A stretch of DNA of 64,000 bases from Mugil cephalus (Eukaryota > Chordata > Actinopteri > Mugiliformes > Mugilidae): NCBI RefSeq assembly GCF_022458985.1, contig NC_061784.1:24238545-24302544 (forward strand), in the 5' to 3' direction. Position 1 is the stretch's first letter. The number at the start of each line of letters is the position of its first letter. A program made the translations under genes and the position numbers. The notes beneath the pieces are model-generated. The model was not told the origin of the DNA. It made no database searches and saw nothing but the letters and a program-made list of their open reading frames with translations. Positions 36,023-47,118 of the stretch are shown here, in pieces.

Positions 36023-36805
36023 CATTAAACTTTATTTAAGTGACAAACTAAATCACTCATTTCCCAAACCCACCGACACAGTTAACGTTAGCAATCCTCA
36101 TGTCGTTAGCTCTTCCGAACTGTTTATTTCCATTTTATTGAGAAATATAAACTAATTGGGTTTGGTTTTAAACGTTTGACATCGAAATGAGCTGTTAACG
36201 TAATGTTAGACGCATGTATAGATAGACAAGCGACGTTAAATGACCTTATTTTGGTAAATATAGTTGCTAGGTGCTAACAGTCAATTAGCTTCACTGCTTC
36301 TCCTGGAAACGATAATTTCTGTTTAAATGGATTAACAGAAGCATTACCTGGAAGTTAGTTAATCACATTTAAATATTTGACTCTTTACAGATGTCATGGC
36401 TTAAATGTCGTGAGTCTGACTTCGTCATGTTTCTCCCACGGACCTTGGCGAAAAATCACAAACTAGGCCGCACACGATCCCCGGTCCTCGAGTTTTACTC
36501 GGGCGCCATCTTGAGCTACTCCCGGAGGCCACCGTTAACGTCAGAGTCCCGTAGCCGCAGCGGCTAAAAGATGCTAAGTGGCTAACTGTTAATTACCAAT
36601 TACAGCTCAAAACGAGTCGGGACGGGACTCGACACCTTACCCGCATGCGAACTTCGTAAGTTGTGTAACGGTTCCGTCCAACTCCGACGATTTGTGGGTC
36701 ATAAACATCTATTTCCAGAAAGTTGCTGGGGGGGCCATAGGCATCCGTCAGGTCCTGGGGTTTGGAATTCAACCGGCGAGTGTCGGCCACCACAGGATCT
36801 GTCAT
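32940..36805 (-). CDS. snx12: snx12, sorting nexin 12, complete CDS (4 exons, 162 aa)
   Basis: Small PX-domain protein of the SNX3/SNX12 type, which binds PI3P on early endosomes and works in endosomal cargo sorting. Exons: 36805-36641, 34739-34644, 34492-34368, 33042-32940. The 489-bp CDS gives 162 aa, the length of human SNX12. It starts [21 protein letters not shown] hallmarks are RRYSDF (70-75, the PI3P-binding Arg-Arg-Tyr) and PPLPGK (91-96); the protein ends IPGKVRH. All junctions are GT-AG and in frame. Sequence identity to the human protein is very high except at the N-terminus and the extreme C-terminus. It lies between slc7a3 and il2rg as in human Xq13.1, which supports orthology over snx3. 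Confidence 0.96.
33057..33081. repeat. (GACAGA)n at the snx12 exon 4 acceptor
   Basis: Four GACAGA units sit 15 bp upstream of the last coding exon; on the transcribed strand they read TCTGTC and so form the polypyrimidine tract of its acceptor. Confidence 0.85.
33131..33275. repeat. 39-bp tandem repeat, about 3.7 copies
   Basis: The unit starts ATAGACTGTATATAAATATG, continues GACTAAACACGTCTCCTCC, and begins at 33131, 33170, 33209 and 33248 with one T/C variant. A related terminus, GTCCATATTTACAGAGCGTC, occurs in inverted orientation at about 34280, so the pieces may belong to one small dispersed element in snx12 intron 3. Confidence 0.9.
35978..36018. repeat. (AAT)n microsatellite in snx12 intron 1
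   Basis: About 13 AAT units. The rest of intron 1 (34740-36640) shows no coding exon. It carries a small CAGTCTGGACCAG repeat near 35300-35340. Confidence 0.93.
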
Positions 36806-37020
36806 CTTGTCTGGTTGTTGTTTTAGATATTATTATTATTATTATTTTTGCAACAAAGCAGCTAAATGCACCGCGAAGTCTTAAATCTCATCTGAAGGCA
36901 TCAATAGACGGTCCAGCTGAGGGGAGGAGGGGGGAGTAAGCAGCCTTGTATCGGTGTATCGGTGTCTCGGTGTCTGGTTGCGGGGGCCCGCCGCCCTGCC
37001 TGCGCCCTACCCTCCTTCAG
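36500..37020 (-). promoter_or_regulatory. snx12: snx12 CpG-rich promoter / first-exon region
   Basis: CpG density rises around exon 1. On the minus strand CAAGATGGCGCC (36502-36513), a close YY1-type match, lies about 130 bp into intron 1; such sites often sit just downstream of start sites of housekeeping genes. No TATA box is evident. The exact start site cannot be placed. Confidence 0.4.
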
Positions 37021-37109
37021 TCTGAAAAATGCGTTGACTCAGTTCCGGACTGAGGGTGCGGGACCGTGCTCCCTCTAACGGACACCGGGGTAAATGGTGG
37101 ACGGGGCAA

Positions 37110-37370
37110 ACACAGGGTAGTCACGGGCTCTTTACGAGAACCGGCTCTTTTGCCTCGGCTCCCAAAGCAGAATCGACTCCTTCCACGGCCCTCCGAAGAA
37201 GAATCGGCTCTTTTGCCGTGGCTGCCGTAGAAACAGCTCTCCCCAAGAAGAGTCGTCTACCAAAGAAGAATCGACTCTTTACCACAGCTCCCAAAGAAGA
37301 TTCGGCTCTTTTGCTATGGCTCCCAAAGAAGAGCTGATTCCCAAAGAAGAATCGGCTCTTTTGCTGCGGG
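37110..37370. repeat. Imperfect tandem repeat of CAAAGAAGAATCGGCTCTTT-type units
   Basis: Six or seven degenerate units combine AAGAAGAATCGGCTCTTTTGC with GTGGCTCCC spacers. The unit contains both AAGAG and CTCTT, so local inverted pairing is possible. It lies about 300 bp upstream of snx12. Confidence 0.8.
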
Positions 37371-38923
37371 GTAAGTGGTTCAACATCAGCTTTAATTCAT
37401 GACACTGAGCCTTTAAATAAAAGAGACTGTTTATTGGGAATATATATAGAATAAAAACATTAAAAAGACAAATCGGTCATAATAAAAAAGATACATTCCT
37501 TTAAGATACAGAATTAAGACAAATAACAATGTGAGTTTGTGGTGTCACTTTTTAATAATGTCCTAATATTTTATTATTATTGAAGGCTTATTTTGGGGTT
37601 TCCAGATCCACTCTGTTTGGTTTAAAATCATTTACCGATAGATTCTAGTGAGGTTCTTTATAAATACTCCACTGTAAAAACTATTTTCTTTCGTTTCCGC
37701 TTTGTGTCTGATGTAGACAGATCTACTAACACAAGATTTATTCATTGTAAGTTTGTGTTTTCAGTTACAAATCCCACATAAAAAATGCCTTATTAGGAAG
37801 TATCACAATTAAAAAAGGGTAAATTATTCAGAAATAAGTAGTTGTGTTGTCATATAACCAACATAACTCTACACACAAACAATAAAACACAAGAAATAAT
37901 CATGATGGAACAAACTTTTTAAGCCACGTTGTCCAGACGTTTCATCGTTATCATCCACTGATAAATGACATTAACTTCCACTCAGTCCTACATGTATTAC
38001 ATGCATTTAAATGTTCATGTACCGTGTACTACTACGCATCTTTACTGGTGTCGCCAAGCTCGGTTTAGAGACGAGTAAAACCTCTAATGTGTATATATAG
38101 ATTTATATAAACATGATCCTGGTTTGCTGGTAAAGACTTTCATCACATTTTTTTAGTGTGGCTTTGTCTCCAGAACATACGCTGCTATCGGTCGGTTACG
38201 TTTCTGCTTCAGACCTTAAATGTTTAACGTATAAAATATTAACGTAGCGACATAATCCACTAAACCCACGTTTCCAGTGACGAAGCTGAAGACGGATTTA
38301 ACCATTTAAATATAAAACACTTGAAGTTGTTTCTCTCGTGTAGTGAATGAACATTTGTTTTTGTATATGTTTTCCAGACTGACTTTGATTTGTAGTAAAC
38401 TGCGACTTAAAGGAGATTTTAAATGACCGAGTATTTAATTTAAAGGCTGCAGGGTTTTATAAGACGAGACTCATTTATTTATTTAACCCACAGAGTAAAA
38501 ACCAGACATATTTATATTTCCCTGTTCTATCTAGACACATATTTACCATTTGCTGTGTTGTTTAACACTGTTTTTCCCTCATCGTACCAGTTACATTCAT
38601 TTCTGTGCAATATCACAATGTCGCCCTTAATTAAATCCACCCGTCACATTATTTATTGCTGCACCCAATCTGCTATTTTACTTCCTTTCTTTTTTTAAAT
38701 ATATTTTTTCATATTTACGACTATTCATCTTGACTCTTTGTGTTACTGGCAGGTTGATGTTACACACAATCTGCTGCTGAAGCCTTTGTGTGTTTCTCTC
38801 TGTGCTGATCTTCATAATCCAGGATGAATAACGTTTTTTTCTGATTCTGTTGTTGTTTATACTGTATTTTATTGTGTGTAGCTGCTATAGTATTTTTTTA
38901 TTTTTGCTCCAGTTCAACTGGAT
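37371..38923. other. Spacer between il2rg 3' end and snx12 promoter
   Basis: AT-rich unique sequence with no open frame of interest and no recognised repeat. Confidence 0.5.
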
Positions 38924-38942
38924 TTTATTGTTTTTGTTTATT
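38924..38942 (-). terminator. il2rg: Candidate il2rg polyadenylation signals (two AATAAA)
   Basis: On the minus strand AATAAA occurs at 38942-38937 and 38929-38924, about 95-110 bp past the il2rg stop. Confidence 0.5.
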
Positions 38943-39034
38943 GAGGTTTTCTTGAATAAAAATGTCTAATTCCTGATTCCAGCCGGAGGAGAAAGCCTGA
39001 AGGTTCTGGAGGAACCCGGTCCAGCCTGGACCCG

Positions 39035-42000
39035 CTACACCTGCAGGTGGTGGTCGGACGGGGCGGAGGCCGGGGGGGCGGGGTCCTCGGGCTCGGTCAC
39101 GGTGATGGAGCAGTCGGTCTGGTCGGTGGTGACGGAGGAGCCGGAGCAGTCGGAGCTGGACTGGGACACGTAGCAGTACTCACGGACCGGACAGGCCCGC
39201 TCAGTGTAGCTGCTCTTAAAACTCTCCTTCAGCCCTTTAGGGAACTCGAACCAGTCCTGCAACGAAACGCCGGAGAACATGATTTATACCGGGAACTTAT
39301 TCATACGTCTGTTACGTCTGAGACTTTTATTACTTTTATTACTTTTATTACTTTTATTACTTCTGAGACTTTTATTACTTTTATTACTTTTATTAGTTCT
39401 GAGGCTTCAGCAGAGCTCACACACTTCCTCCTCTCTTTCCTTCATTCCTTCCTTCCTCCTCTCTTTCCTTCATTCCTTCCTCCCTCCTCTCCTTCGTTCC
39501 TTCCTTCCTCCTCTCCTTCCTTCCTTCCTTCCTTCCTCCTCTCTTTCCTTCATTCCTTCCTCCCTCCTCTCCTTACTTCCTTCCTTCCTCCTCTCCTTCA
39601 TTCCTCCCTCCTCTCCTTACTTCCTTCCTTCCTTCCTCCTTCATTCCTCTCCTTCCTTCATTCCTCCCTCCTCTCCTTACTTCCTTCCTTCCTCCTCTCC
39701 TTCATTCCTTCCTCCTCTCCTTCCTTCCTTCCTTCCTCCTCTCCTTCCTCCCTCCCTCCTCTCCTCTCTTTCCTTCCTCCCTCCTTCATTCCTCTCCTTC
39801 CTTCATTCCTCCCTCCTCTCCTTACTTCCTTCCTTCCTTCCTCTCCTTCCTTCGTTCCTTCCTCCCTCCCTCCTCTCCTTCCTTCCTCCTCTCCTTCCTT
39901 CCTTCATTCCTTCCATACTCCCTCCTCTCCTTCCTTCATTCCTTTCTTCCTTCCTTCCTTCCGTCCTCCCTCCTGTCCTTCCTTCCTTCCGTCCTTCCTC
40001 CTCTCCTTCCTTCCTTCCTCCTCTTCTTCCTTCCTTCCTTCCCCTCCTCCCTCCTCTCCTCTCCTTCCTTCCTCCCTCTCCTTTCCCTCCTCTCCCTCCT
40101 TCCTTCCTTCCCTCCCTTCCTTCCTTCCTCCTCCTGTCCTTCCTTCCTTCCGTCCTTCCTCCTCTCCTTCCTTCCTTCCTCCTCTCCTTCCTTCCTTCCT
40201 TCCTCCTCCCCTCCTCTCCTTCCTTCCTTCCTCCCTCCCTCCTCTCCTTCCTTCCTTCCTTCCTCCCTCCTCTTCTCTCCTTCCTTCCTTCCTCCCTCCT
40301 CCTCCTCCTCCTCCTTCCTTCCTTCCTCTCCTCCCTTCCTCCTCCTCCTTCCTTCCTCTCTCCTCTCCTTCCTCCTTCCTCCTCTCCTCCTTTCCTCTCC
40401 TCTCCTTCCTCCATCTTGTTCTCCTTAAATGCCTAATGCTTTCCCTCTTTATCTCCATCTTTTCATTCCTTTAATTGCCTGATGCTGTCCTCTGTTAACT
40501 CCATTGTTTGGTTTCATGTTTCTTGGTTTCATGTTTTCATGGTTTCATGTTTTCATGGTTTCACGGTTTCATGGTTTCACGGTTTCATGGTTTCATGGTG
40601 TCATGGCTGCTACTAACCTCCAGGTCGGGGGGGATCAGGGAAAGCTTGGGGGCCGGGATGAGGATGATCCTGCGCCTGAATGAGACGTGAGGACATTTTC
40701 AGTGTGAGGTGATTTTTCCTGAGATCGTCTCTATGTTCCTGCTTTAATGTGTCAAACATGTTTCTGTGAACACGTCTAAATTCATCCATTAAAATCTCTC
40801 TTGTCTAAAGGAAATAACAACGATTATGCTACAAAAGAAATGAAGGTAAAAAATCTGGAATGTGCCTTTTGTCTTTTCTTTAACCAGAATTTCAAATCAC
40901 TTTTGAAAATATAATGAACCCGAACGTCCCATCGTACCGACAACAAAACGATTTCTAGTCTGACGTTCCCACCAAAGTTCAGACTGAACTAAACTGAGTG
41001 AAGGCTGAGAGCTTCCTCTGTGCTTTCCCTCTTTAAACTAACCCACCTCTCGTTGTGCAGCAGCATCAGGACCAGCAGGACCAGGGTGATGCCCCCCATC
41101 ACCGACAGCACCGGCATCCACACCGACATCTCATCCCCCACATTAGGGTCTGAGGAGGGAGAAGAAACACTGACGTCAAACTCTAAACACAAAGTAAAAG
41201 TCTCCACCTGGATCCGACTGAGCCAATAGTTCAGAGGACAACCGGGAAAAAAGGCTCCAACCTACGAGGGAGCAGCATCAGTACAGGATCTGAACTGAAA
41301 ACACTGGAGGAAATAAATGTGGAGACAGTGTCACAGAGAATGAAGCTGGAGACGAGAGTGGGACCAATATTTCCACCGAGCTGAGGAAATGCACAGATGA
41401 TAAGTCACTGAAAAGTTTTCAGGGCGTTTATTTGAGTAAAAGTTCAAAGGTCAAAGTAAAAGTTTCTGGACGTTTCTCTCTTTTTTTATTATTATTATTT
41501 GTTGAGATATTTATCTCTTGAAGATTAATGACTATTTTATATCTGTTTTTATTTTTTCCATTTTACTCATTTAGATTTTTAATCAGTTTGTGTAAGAGAC
41601 AGAGAAAGTGTTTTTTTTTTAGATTTTTTTCTACGTTGTGAAAATACAGAGAAATCTTGAATTTTAATTGAAACAAAGTTTCTTGCTTTGTTAGATTATT
41701 TCACTTAATATTAGAATAAAGTCACAAATATGTAACAAAATATTCAACTGACATAATGGCAAATAATGAAGCGAGTACTTGTTAATTAGAGAAGTTAGAA
41801 CTCGTTGACAGGTGTAATTAATTCATTAAAGTTAATAAACATGAATAAACAAGTTTTGTTCCTTTTGTTTGAGAATGAATCAACCTGCTGTCAATGTTTT
41901 TACACCAGAGGAGCAAATACATAAACCCTGATGTCCTCATATGAGGACGTTAATTCCCTCTGCTGCTGATAATGAGCTAATGAGACGTTGTTGTGTTGCG

Positions 42001-45000
42001 CTGGTTGTGGTTTTACCTGTGCTGTTGTTGAATCCCCAGACCACCGGCTCGCTCCAGTCGCTCCAGTACTTGGACTCTCCACACATGTTGTCCAGTTTGC
42101 TGCGGACCTGCAGCTCGTAGCGGGAGTTTTTGGAGGGAAGGTTGATGCAGTAACACGTTCTCGCCAGGCTGACGGCAGAAGTCTGCAACAGGGGAACATT
42201 CCCATGTGTTTCAGTGCAACGAAGGTTAGGACGAGTAAATCAGGAGGATATTCACATTTAACAAAATATCCTACAACCTCTCATCATGTTGCAGCTCGTT
42301 CATGGTCTCGGTCTCTTTAGAAAGAAACGTCTTAATAAAAATAAGTGTAATCTGGGCTCATGTCTGTCTGCTGTTCAGTCCTGGGTCTCAGTGTTGTGTT
42401 GTGTTCACTTCTCTGATAAAACAATGTTTAAATGAAAAGGAAGAACTGGATGTCAGCTGGTTTCTCTCTATTATGTGATGAGGTAAATGTCAATGTCTCT
42501 GTTTGACGTTTGTTAAGATTTTATATAGAAAAATAAAGTCACACCATCATTAATGTGAACCTTGAGCTCAGAAACACCCAACACCACTTTACACATGAAG
42601 TTTGAAGTTAGCCTAGCCTTATGCTAGCCTTATGCTAGCTAGTTATCTAGACTAAAGGCTTAGAAAAATAGCAGCTAGCGTCATATATACTGTGAAACCC
42701 ATGTGTTCATGTAATTTATGTCCATGTAGATAAACACATTTAACTGACACGTAACTTTACCTCAGTTACTACTAAGTTATTATGGCTAGCATGCTAATGC
42801 TATAATGCTAACACTAAATAACAGTGAGACTAGTTTAATAGTTTTTCTAATTTCTCTGAGTAATTTGAACCTTTTAACGGTGATGGATGAACACGGAGAC
42901 TGAGGAGAAGGTAAACACAGCTCCATGACTGATGAGGTGATTGGGCTACAAAGCATTTTACAGCTCATTTAACATATTTAAAGGAAGTAGACGCTGGGAT
43001 ATTTAAGTGACAATAACATTTATAGGAACGTTAATGGTGAAAAACAACAAACATGGCGCCATGATTAGAGTCGGACAGACTCTCTATTATTATTTCGCCC
43101 TAGAGCAAAACGTAGGTTAAATAAAAGTCTTTTTGTTCTTTAAGGTCTCACCTCCCAGTTCCGGTCGTTCTTCCGGTAGCGGACCTCACTCCTGGCACAG
43201 TTGGCCTTGGTCATGTTCCAGTAGAAGTGCAGGTTGGAGTCAGATCCGTTCTGCACCGTCAGGTTGGTGGGTGGATTCAACTTGACCTCCTCCTTCAGGA
43301 GATGGTCCTGCTCCTTGTTGGTGACGTTGTCTGAGAGCCAGGTGGTGAACGTGTTGAACCGGAGCAGGTTTTCCGTGTAGGGCTGGATACATCCCACGTT
43401 TCTGCCTCCCTCCCTCACGTAGGTTTGACATTCGCTCAGCGTTTTACCGTGGAACCTGGGAGGAGACGCACAAGAAACAAGACACTGTAGAACACAACAT
43501 GATGTGTGACAGTCAATAAACCACAGAGGCTCTGATCGCACACAGGAGACTGTGAACTCTAACCTCTAACCTGTGGACCAGGACCAGACCAGGACTAGTT
43601 AGACCAGGACTAGTTAGACCAGGACTAGTTAGACCAGGACTGGACAGACCATGATCACACTGAACTCACCATTACTTTCTCCAGGAACTCCACCTGTGTC
43701 ATGTCTCACTTTAACTGTTTACATCTGACAGAACTTGACAGTATTGTTGGTCAGTCAGGTTCTCGACCTGCTGCCTGGATCCAACTCCATTTTTTCAAAA
43801 CTGCCTTTAACTCGCTTGCACCAGAGGTTCTTCAGTCAGGTTTATTCCCCACGTCACTAAAAACAGACGTCATCAAACCACTTCTGAAGAAGAACAATCT
43901 GGATCAAAGTGTCGATGCAAATTACAGGCCCACCTCCAACTTATCATTCCTCATCAAAATACTTGAGTAAAACAGTTTACATTCAGCTCAAGAATTATCT
44001 GGCATCAAATTTTAGACACTTATCAGTCTGGTTTCCGTCTCCACTTATTAAAGTTTTAAATGATCTACGTATAAACACAGACTCTCGATTCTTGTTCTAC
44101 TTGATCTTAACTCTGCGTTTGACACCGTCGACCACACAATGTTACTGGAAAGGCTTGAAAGGTGGGTTGGTTTGTCGGGTCCAGTTCTAAATTGGTTCAG
44201 AACCTTTATGATCTGCAGTGTTATGTCTCCATTGGTGAATTCAACATCTCAACTCAAATCTCTACCTGCTTCCACGCTCTCATGTCATAATAAAACATAA
44301 TCTTAGTTTCCATAACTATGCAGATGATTTATGTCTGTGAAGGTTCTCAGTCATCCAGGTCATGGTAATCCAAAAAAGCGTTGAATAAGGTCAGCTGGAC
44401 TTGTAGAATTTCTTGAAGACGTTTCGCCACTCATCCGAGTAGCTTCTTGCTACTGAAGAAGCCACTCGGATGAGTGGCGAAACGTCTTCAAGAAATTCTA
44501 CAAGTCCAGCTGACCTTATTCAACGCTTTTTTGGATTATGCAGATGATTCACAACTTTATATTTCACTACAAACAGATGACCTGTCACCCATAATATCCC
44601 TCACTCAGTGTATCAAAGACATTAATCAATGGAAAACTTTTTACAACTAAACAAAGACAAAACAGAAAGAATCATCTTTGCTGCAAAGGCTCAGAGGCTG
44701 AAAATCGCAGCACATCTCAACTCTCTCTCTCTTCATAGCAAAACTGAAGCAACGAATCTGGGAGTAATTATCGACATCAATCTAAATCTCAGACGTCACA
44801 TCAACCACATTACAAGATCATCTTCTTATCATCTCAAAAATATCTCCAAATTGAGTGACTTTCTGTCAAAATCAGACTCGTAAAAATGAATCCACGCGTT
44901 TATAACAAGTAGATTAGATTAGTGTAAAGGTTTATTCACTGGACTCCAGAGGTTACAACTAATTCAAAATGCAGCTGCACGTATTCTGACTGGAACCCGT

Positions 45001-47047
45001 TGTTAAACCTTTGCACTGGTTCCCTGTTAGAACAAGAATGAGTCTGAAAACACTGCTCCTGGTTTATAAAGCACCTCAGTCCATCACAGACATGCTCATC
45101 ACTTACACCCCAGCAACAACACTTCACTCGTCCCACATGCAACACTTTGCCTGACACAGTTACACATTTACATCAGTGGCCATCTTTAAACACAGATTAA
45201 AAACCTGTTTATAACAGCGTTCTGCTGAGTGTGTGTGTGGTTGTGTGAGTTTAAGTGTGTACGTGGTGAAAATAACACACATGTGATTGTTTACTTGCAC
45301 TTGTACCTTTCATTCGATTCCACACTGATTTCTATGTAACTGTTTGTGTTGTAACTGTGTTTACCTCTTGTAAAGCACTTTGAATCTGCCTTGTGCATGA
45401 AATGCACTTTATAAATAAAATTGAATTGAATTGTTATTATTAAGACATTTATTTATTTAAAGTTCTCCTCCCTGCTCTCAGCACATCTCACTGCAGAACG
45501 TTCTTCAGGAACCTTTCATCTCTACCTCCTTTTAGGAGCAGCTGTGAGAAAACACCAGGGTTCTAGTTTAGAACGTATTTCCTTGTGTAACTAGTATCAG
45601 CTGTTTTTTCCTGCACTAACCGGCTGGTGAAGATGTAGTTGTCCTCCGGGATCCCGTCGCTGTTCCAGTGACATTCAACTCGTTCCAGATTCACCACCAA
45701 ACACTTGACGTCTGAGGAGGAAGAAGTTGTGACTGATTAAATGTGGGTTTTTATTTATCATAATTATATTATTATTTTGAATCCAACACTAGTTAAACAT
45801 TATTATTATTATTAATATCATCTCCCCTCAGGGTTTCAACACGTCCTCCTTTCACTACTTGACGTCTACAACTCTGAACAACATTCACAACAATCACCTG
45901 TGCAATTCAAGATTTCTTCTATTTATGTCGTTCTCATCCCGTTATTTATATTTTATACAGTCTCTGCTCCTGTTCTTGTTCTGTCTCCACGTATCGTGTT
46001 GACATGAAGGTTTTATAATCCTAACTCTGCTTCTGATTCTAATTCAAGTTCTAGTTCTGGCTTAAGTTCTAGTTCTGTTTCTAATTCTAAATATAATTCT
46101 AGTTCTAGTTCTACTTTTAATTCTAGTTCTAGTTCTAATGCTACAGTCAGAGTGTAAACTGAGCCTAATTGGAACCTAAATCATTTTCCATGATCCATGG
46201 GTTCGTTCATATTTGACCAACAGCTCCACTGGTGTCACTTTACTTTTATTATTTTTTAAAGACTTTCAGAATTTACTAAAATGTTGAAAAATTCTTTAGT
46301 TGTGTTGAAATCTCTGGCGATAATGGAGCAGTGAGTTAATAAAAACTGATAAAAGTCTGTTTACTTTAGTAAAAATGAATCGAGTGCTTCCTCCACAGCT
46401 TCAGTCTCTATGTGACAAACACATTATAACTAATTATGTAATAAAAATAAAATCTGACATCTCCTTTTGAAAATGACCTGGTTTCTTTCCAGTGGCAACA
46501 CTTTTTTTTTAATACAATGATAAAAAACTGAAAAACTCTTTTGTTGCATTAAAGCATCTGGACGTCACGAAGCCTCGTCTCCATAAAAACAAGAAAAATG
46601 AACTTTTTAGACGTTTGAACACGTCAAACTTAGCCGATGTAAAGGTTAATAGACACACACACACCCACACACAGTCACTAGGAAGTAGAAAGTCACGTAA
46701 GGGGAATTTGCCCAAAATGTGCTCAATGGAGGAAGTAGCGTTTAAACTTAAACTGATTTTAATTCTATTTTACAATGCGATGAATGAAAGTTTATTTAAA
46801 GTATCGATAGTTATATCAATATTAACGAGGAATCAGAACGTGATTAGATACGATGAGAGCTCTTAAACGAATAAACATACGCGCTGAGCAGGATATAGCG
46901 TTATTAGCGTTATTATTAATGATACACACATATTTATATATTTAAATACTTCTGTATATTTCTCTTTCTGTATATATTGAGAGTCTTACCGGGCAGAGCA
47001 AACACATGCTGGATGAGACAAAGCAGCAGCAGGAGTCTCGTCGCCAT
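39035..47047 (-). CDS. il2rg: il2rg, common cytokine receptor gamma chain, complete CDS (7 exons, 333 aa)
   Basis: Shared signalling subunit of receptors for IL-2-family cytokines, acting through JAK3. Exons: 47047-46990, 45711-45621, 43455-43152, 42182-42017, 41149-41047, 40675-40618, 39256-39035; all junctions keep frame. Signal peptide MATRLLLLLCLIQHVFA; class I cytokine-receptor modules with paired Cys (KCLVVNL..VECHW); N-glycosylation sites NVT, NLT, NGS and NMT; WSDWS at 191-195; one membrane span about 216-237; a box1-like Pro-rich IPAPKLSLIPPDLE just inside; an acidic tail with REYCYVSQ. The tail segment ERACPVREYCYVSQ aligns in place with human SERLCLVSE. The single 304-bp exon 3 covers what are exons 3 and 4 in human IL2RG. 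A LINE and a 1-kb pyrimidine tract sit in introns 2 and 6. It may be one of two teleost il2rg copies. Confidence 0.92.
39421..40415. repeat. 1-kb (TTCC/TCCTC)n homopyrimidine tract
   Basis: Nearly every base on the plus strand is C or T in TTCC, CTCC and CATTCC units. It lies in il2rg intron 6, so the transcript carries about 1 kb of GGAA-type purines. Long open frames through it (up to 475 codons, Ser/Pro/Leu or Glu/Gly/Arg) are simple-sequence artefacts. Confidence 0.98.
40510..40605. repeat. TTTCATGG octamer array
   Basis: About ten TTTCATGG/TTTCACGG units, ending about 13 bp before the il2rg exon 6 donor boundary at 40618. Confidence 0.9.
43587..43652. repeat. 21-bp tandem repeat, three copies
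   Basis: GGACTAGTTAGACCA-containing units in tandem, in il2rg intron 2 just before the LINE. Confidence 0.85.
43700..45433 (+). mobile_element. 5'-truncated, decayed non-LTR retrotransposon (L2-like)
   Basis: Plus-strand frames give fragments of a LINE reverse transcriptase in order: VIKPLLKKNNLDQSVDANYR, then NLSFLIKILE; VKVLNDLRINTDS-like; an LTLRLTPSTTQ frameshifted form of the FDTVDHT motif; ADDSQLYIS after the catalytic YADD; WKTFYN-type LQLNKDKTE; NLGVIID; then the C-terminal NAAARILTGT-like and VYKAP pieces. Frameshifts and stops break it. The 3' end, AAATGCACTTTATAAATAAA followed by TTGAATTGAATTG, is the kind of short-repeat tail seen in fish L2 elements. It lies in il2rg intron 2, antisense to the gene, and is split by a foldback element. 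Confidence 0.85.
44330..44536. mobile_element. Foldback (hairpin) element with 75-bp perfect arms and 13-bp target-site duplication
   Basis: Arms 44366-44440 and 44464-44538 are perfect reverse complements over 75 bp (they include GACGTTTCGCCACTCATCCG), with a 23-bp centre that also pairs except for one base. A 36-bp non-paired stretch (TGAAGGTTCTCAGTCATCCA within it) precedes the left arm. TATGCAGATGATT occurs at 44317-44329 and 44537-44549 as target-site duplication. No coding capacity. Confidence 0.9.
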
Positions 47048-47108
47048 CGTGTCGAACTGAAACAGGATGTTTTCAGGTCGGCTTCACGGCTGCTTCTCCT
47101 TCTTCAGT

Positions 47109-47118
47109 GACTTCCTGC
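47109..47118 (-). promoter_or_regulatory. il2rg: ETS-type GCAGGAAGTC motif upstream of il2rg
   Basis: On the minus strand GCAGGAAGTC lies 62-71 bp upstream of the il2rg ATG. An ETS/GABP site is a recognised feature of the mammalian gamma-chain promoter. No TATA box is evident between it and the ATG. Confidence 0.4.

Noticed and set aside
39047-40474. Open frames of up to 475 codons rich in Ser, Pro, Phe and Leu, with antisense Glu/Gly/Arg/Lys frames
   Set aside because: They are translations of the TTCC/CTCC simple repeat in il2rg intron 6; the only real coding part is the antisense il2rg exon 7 at 39256-39035.
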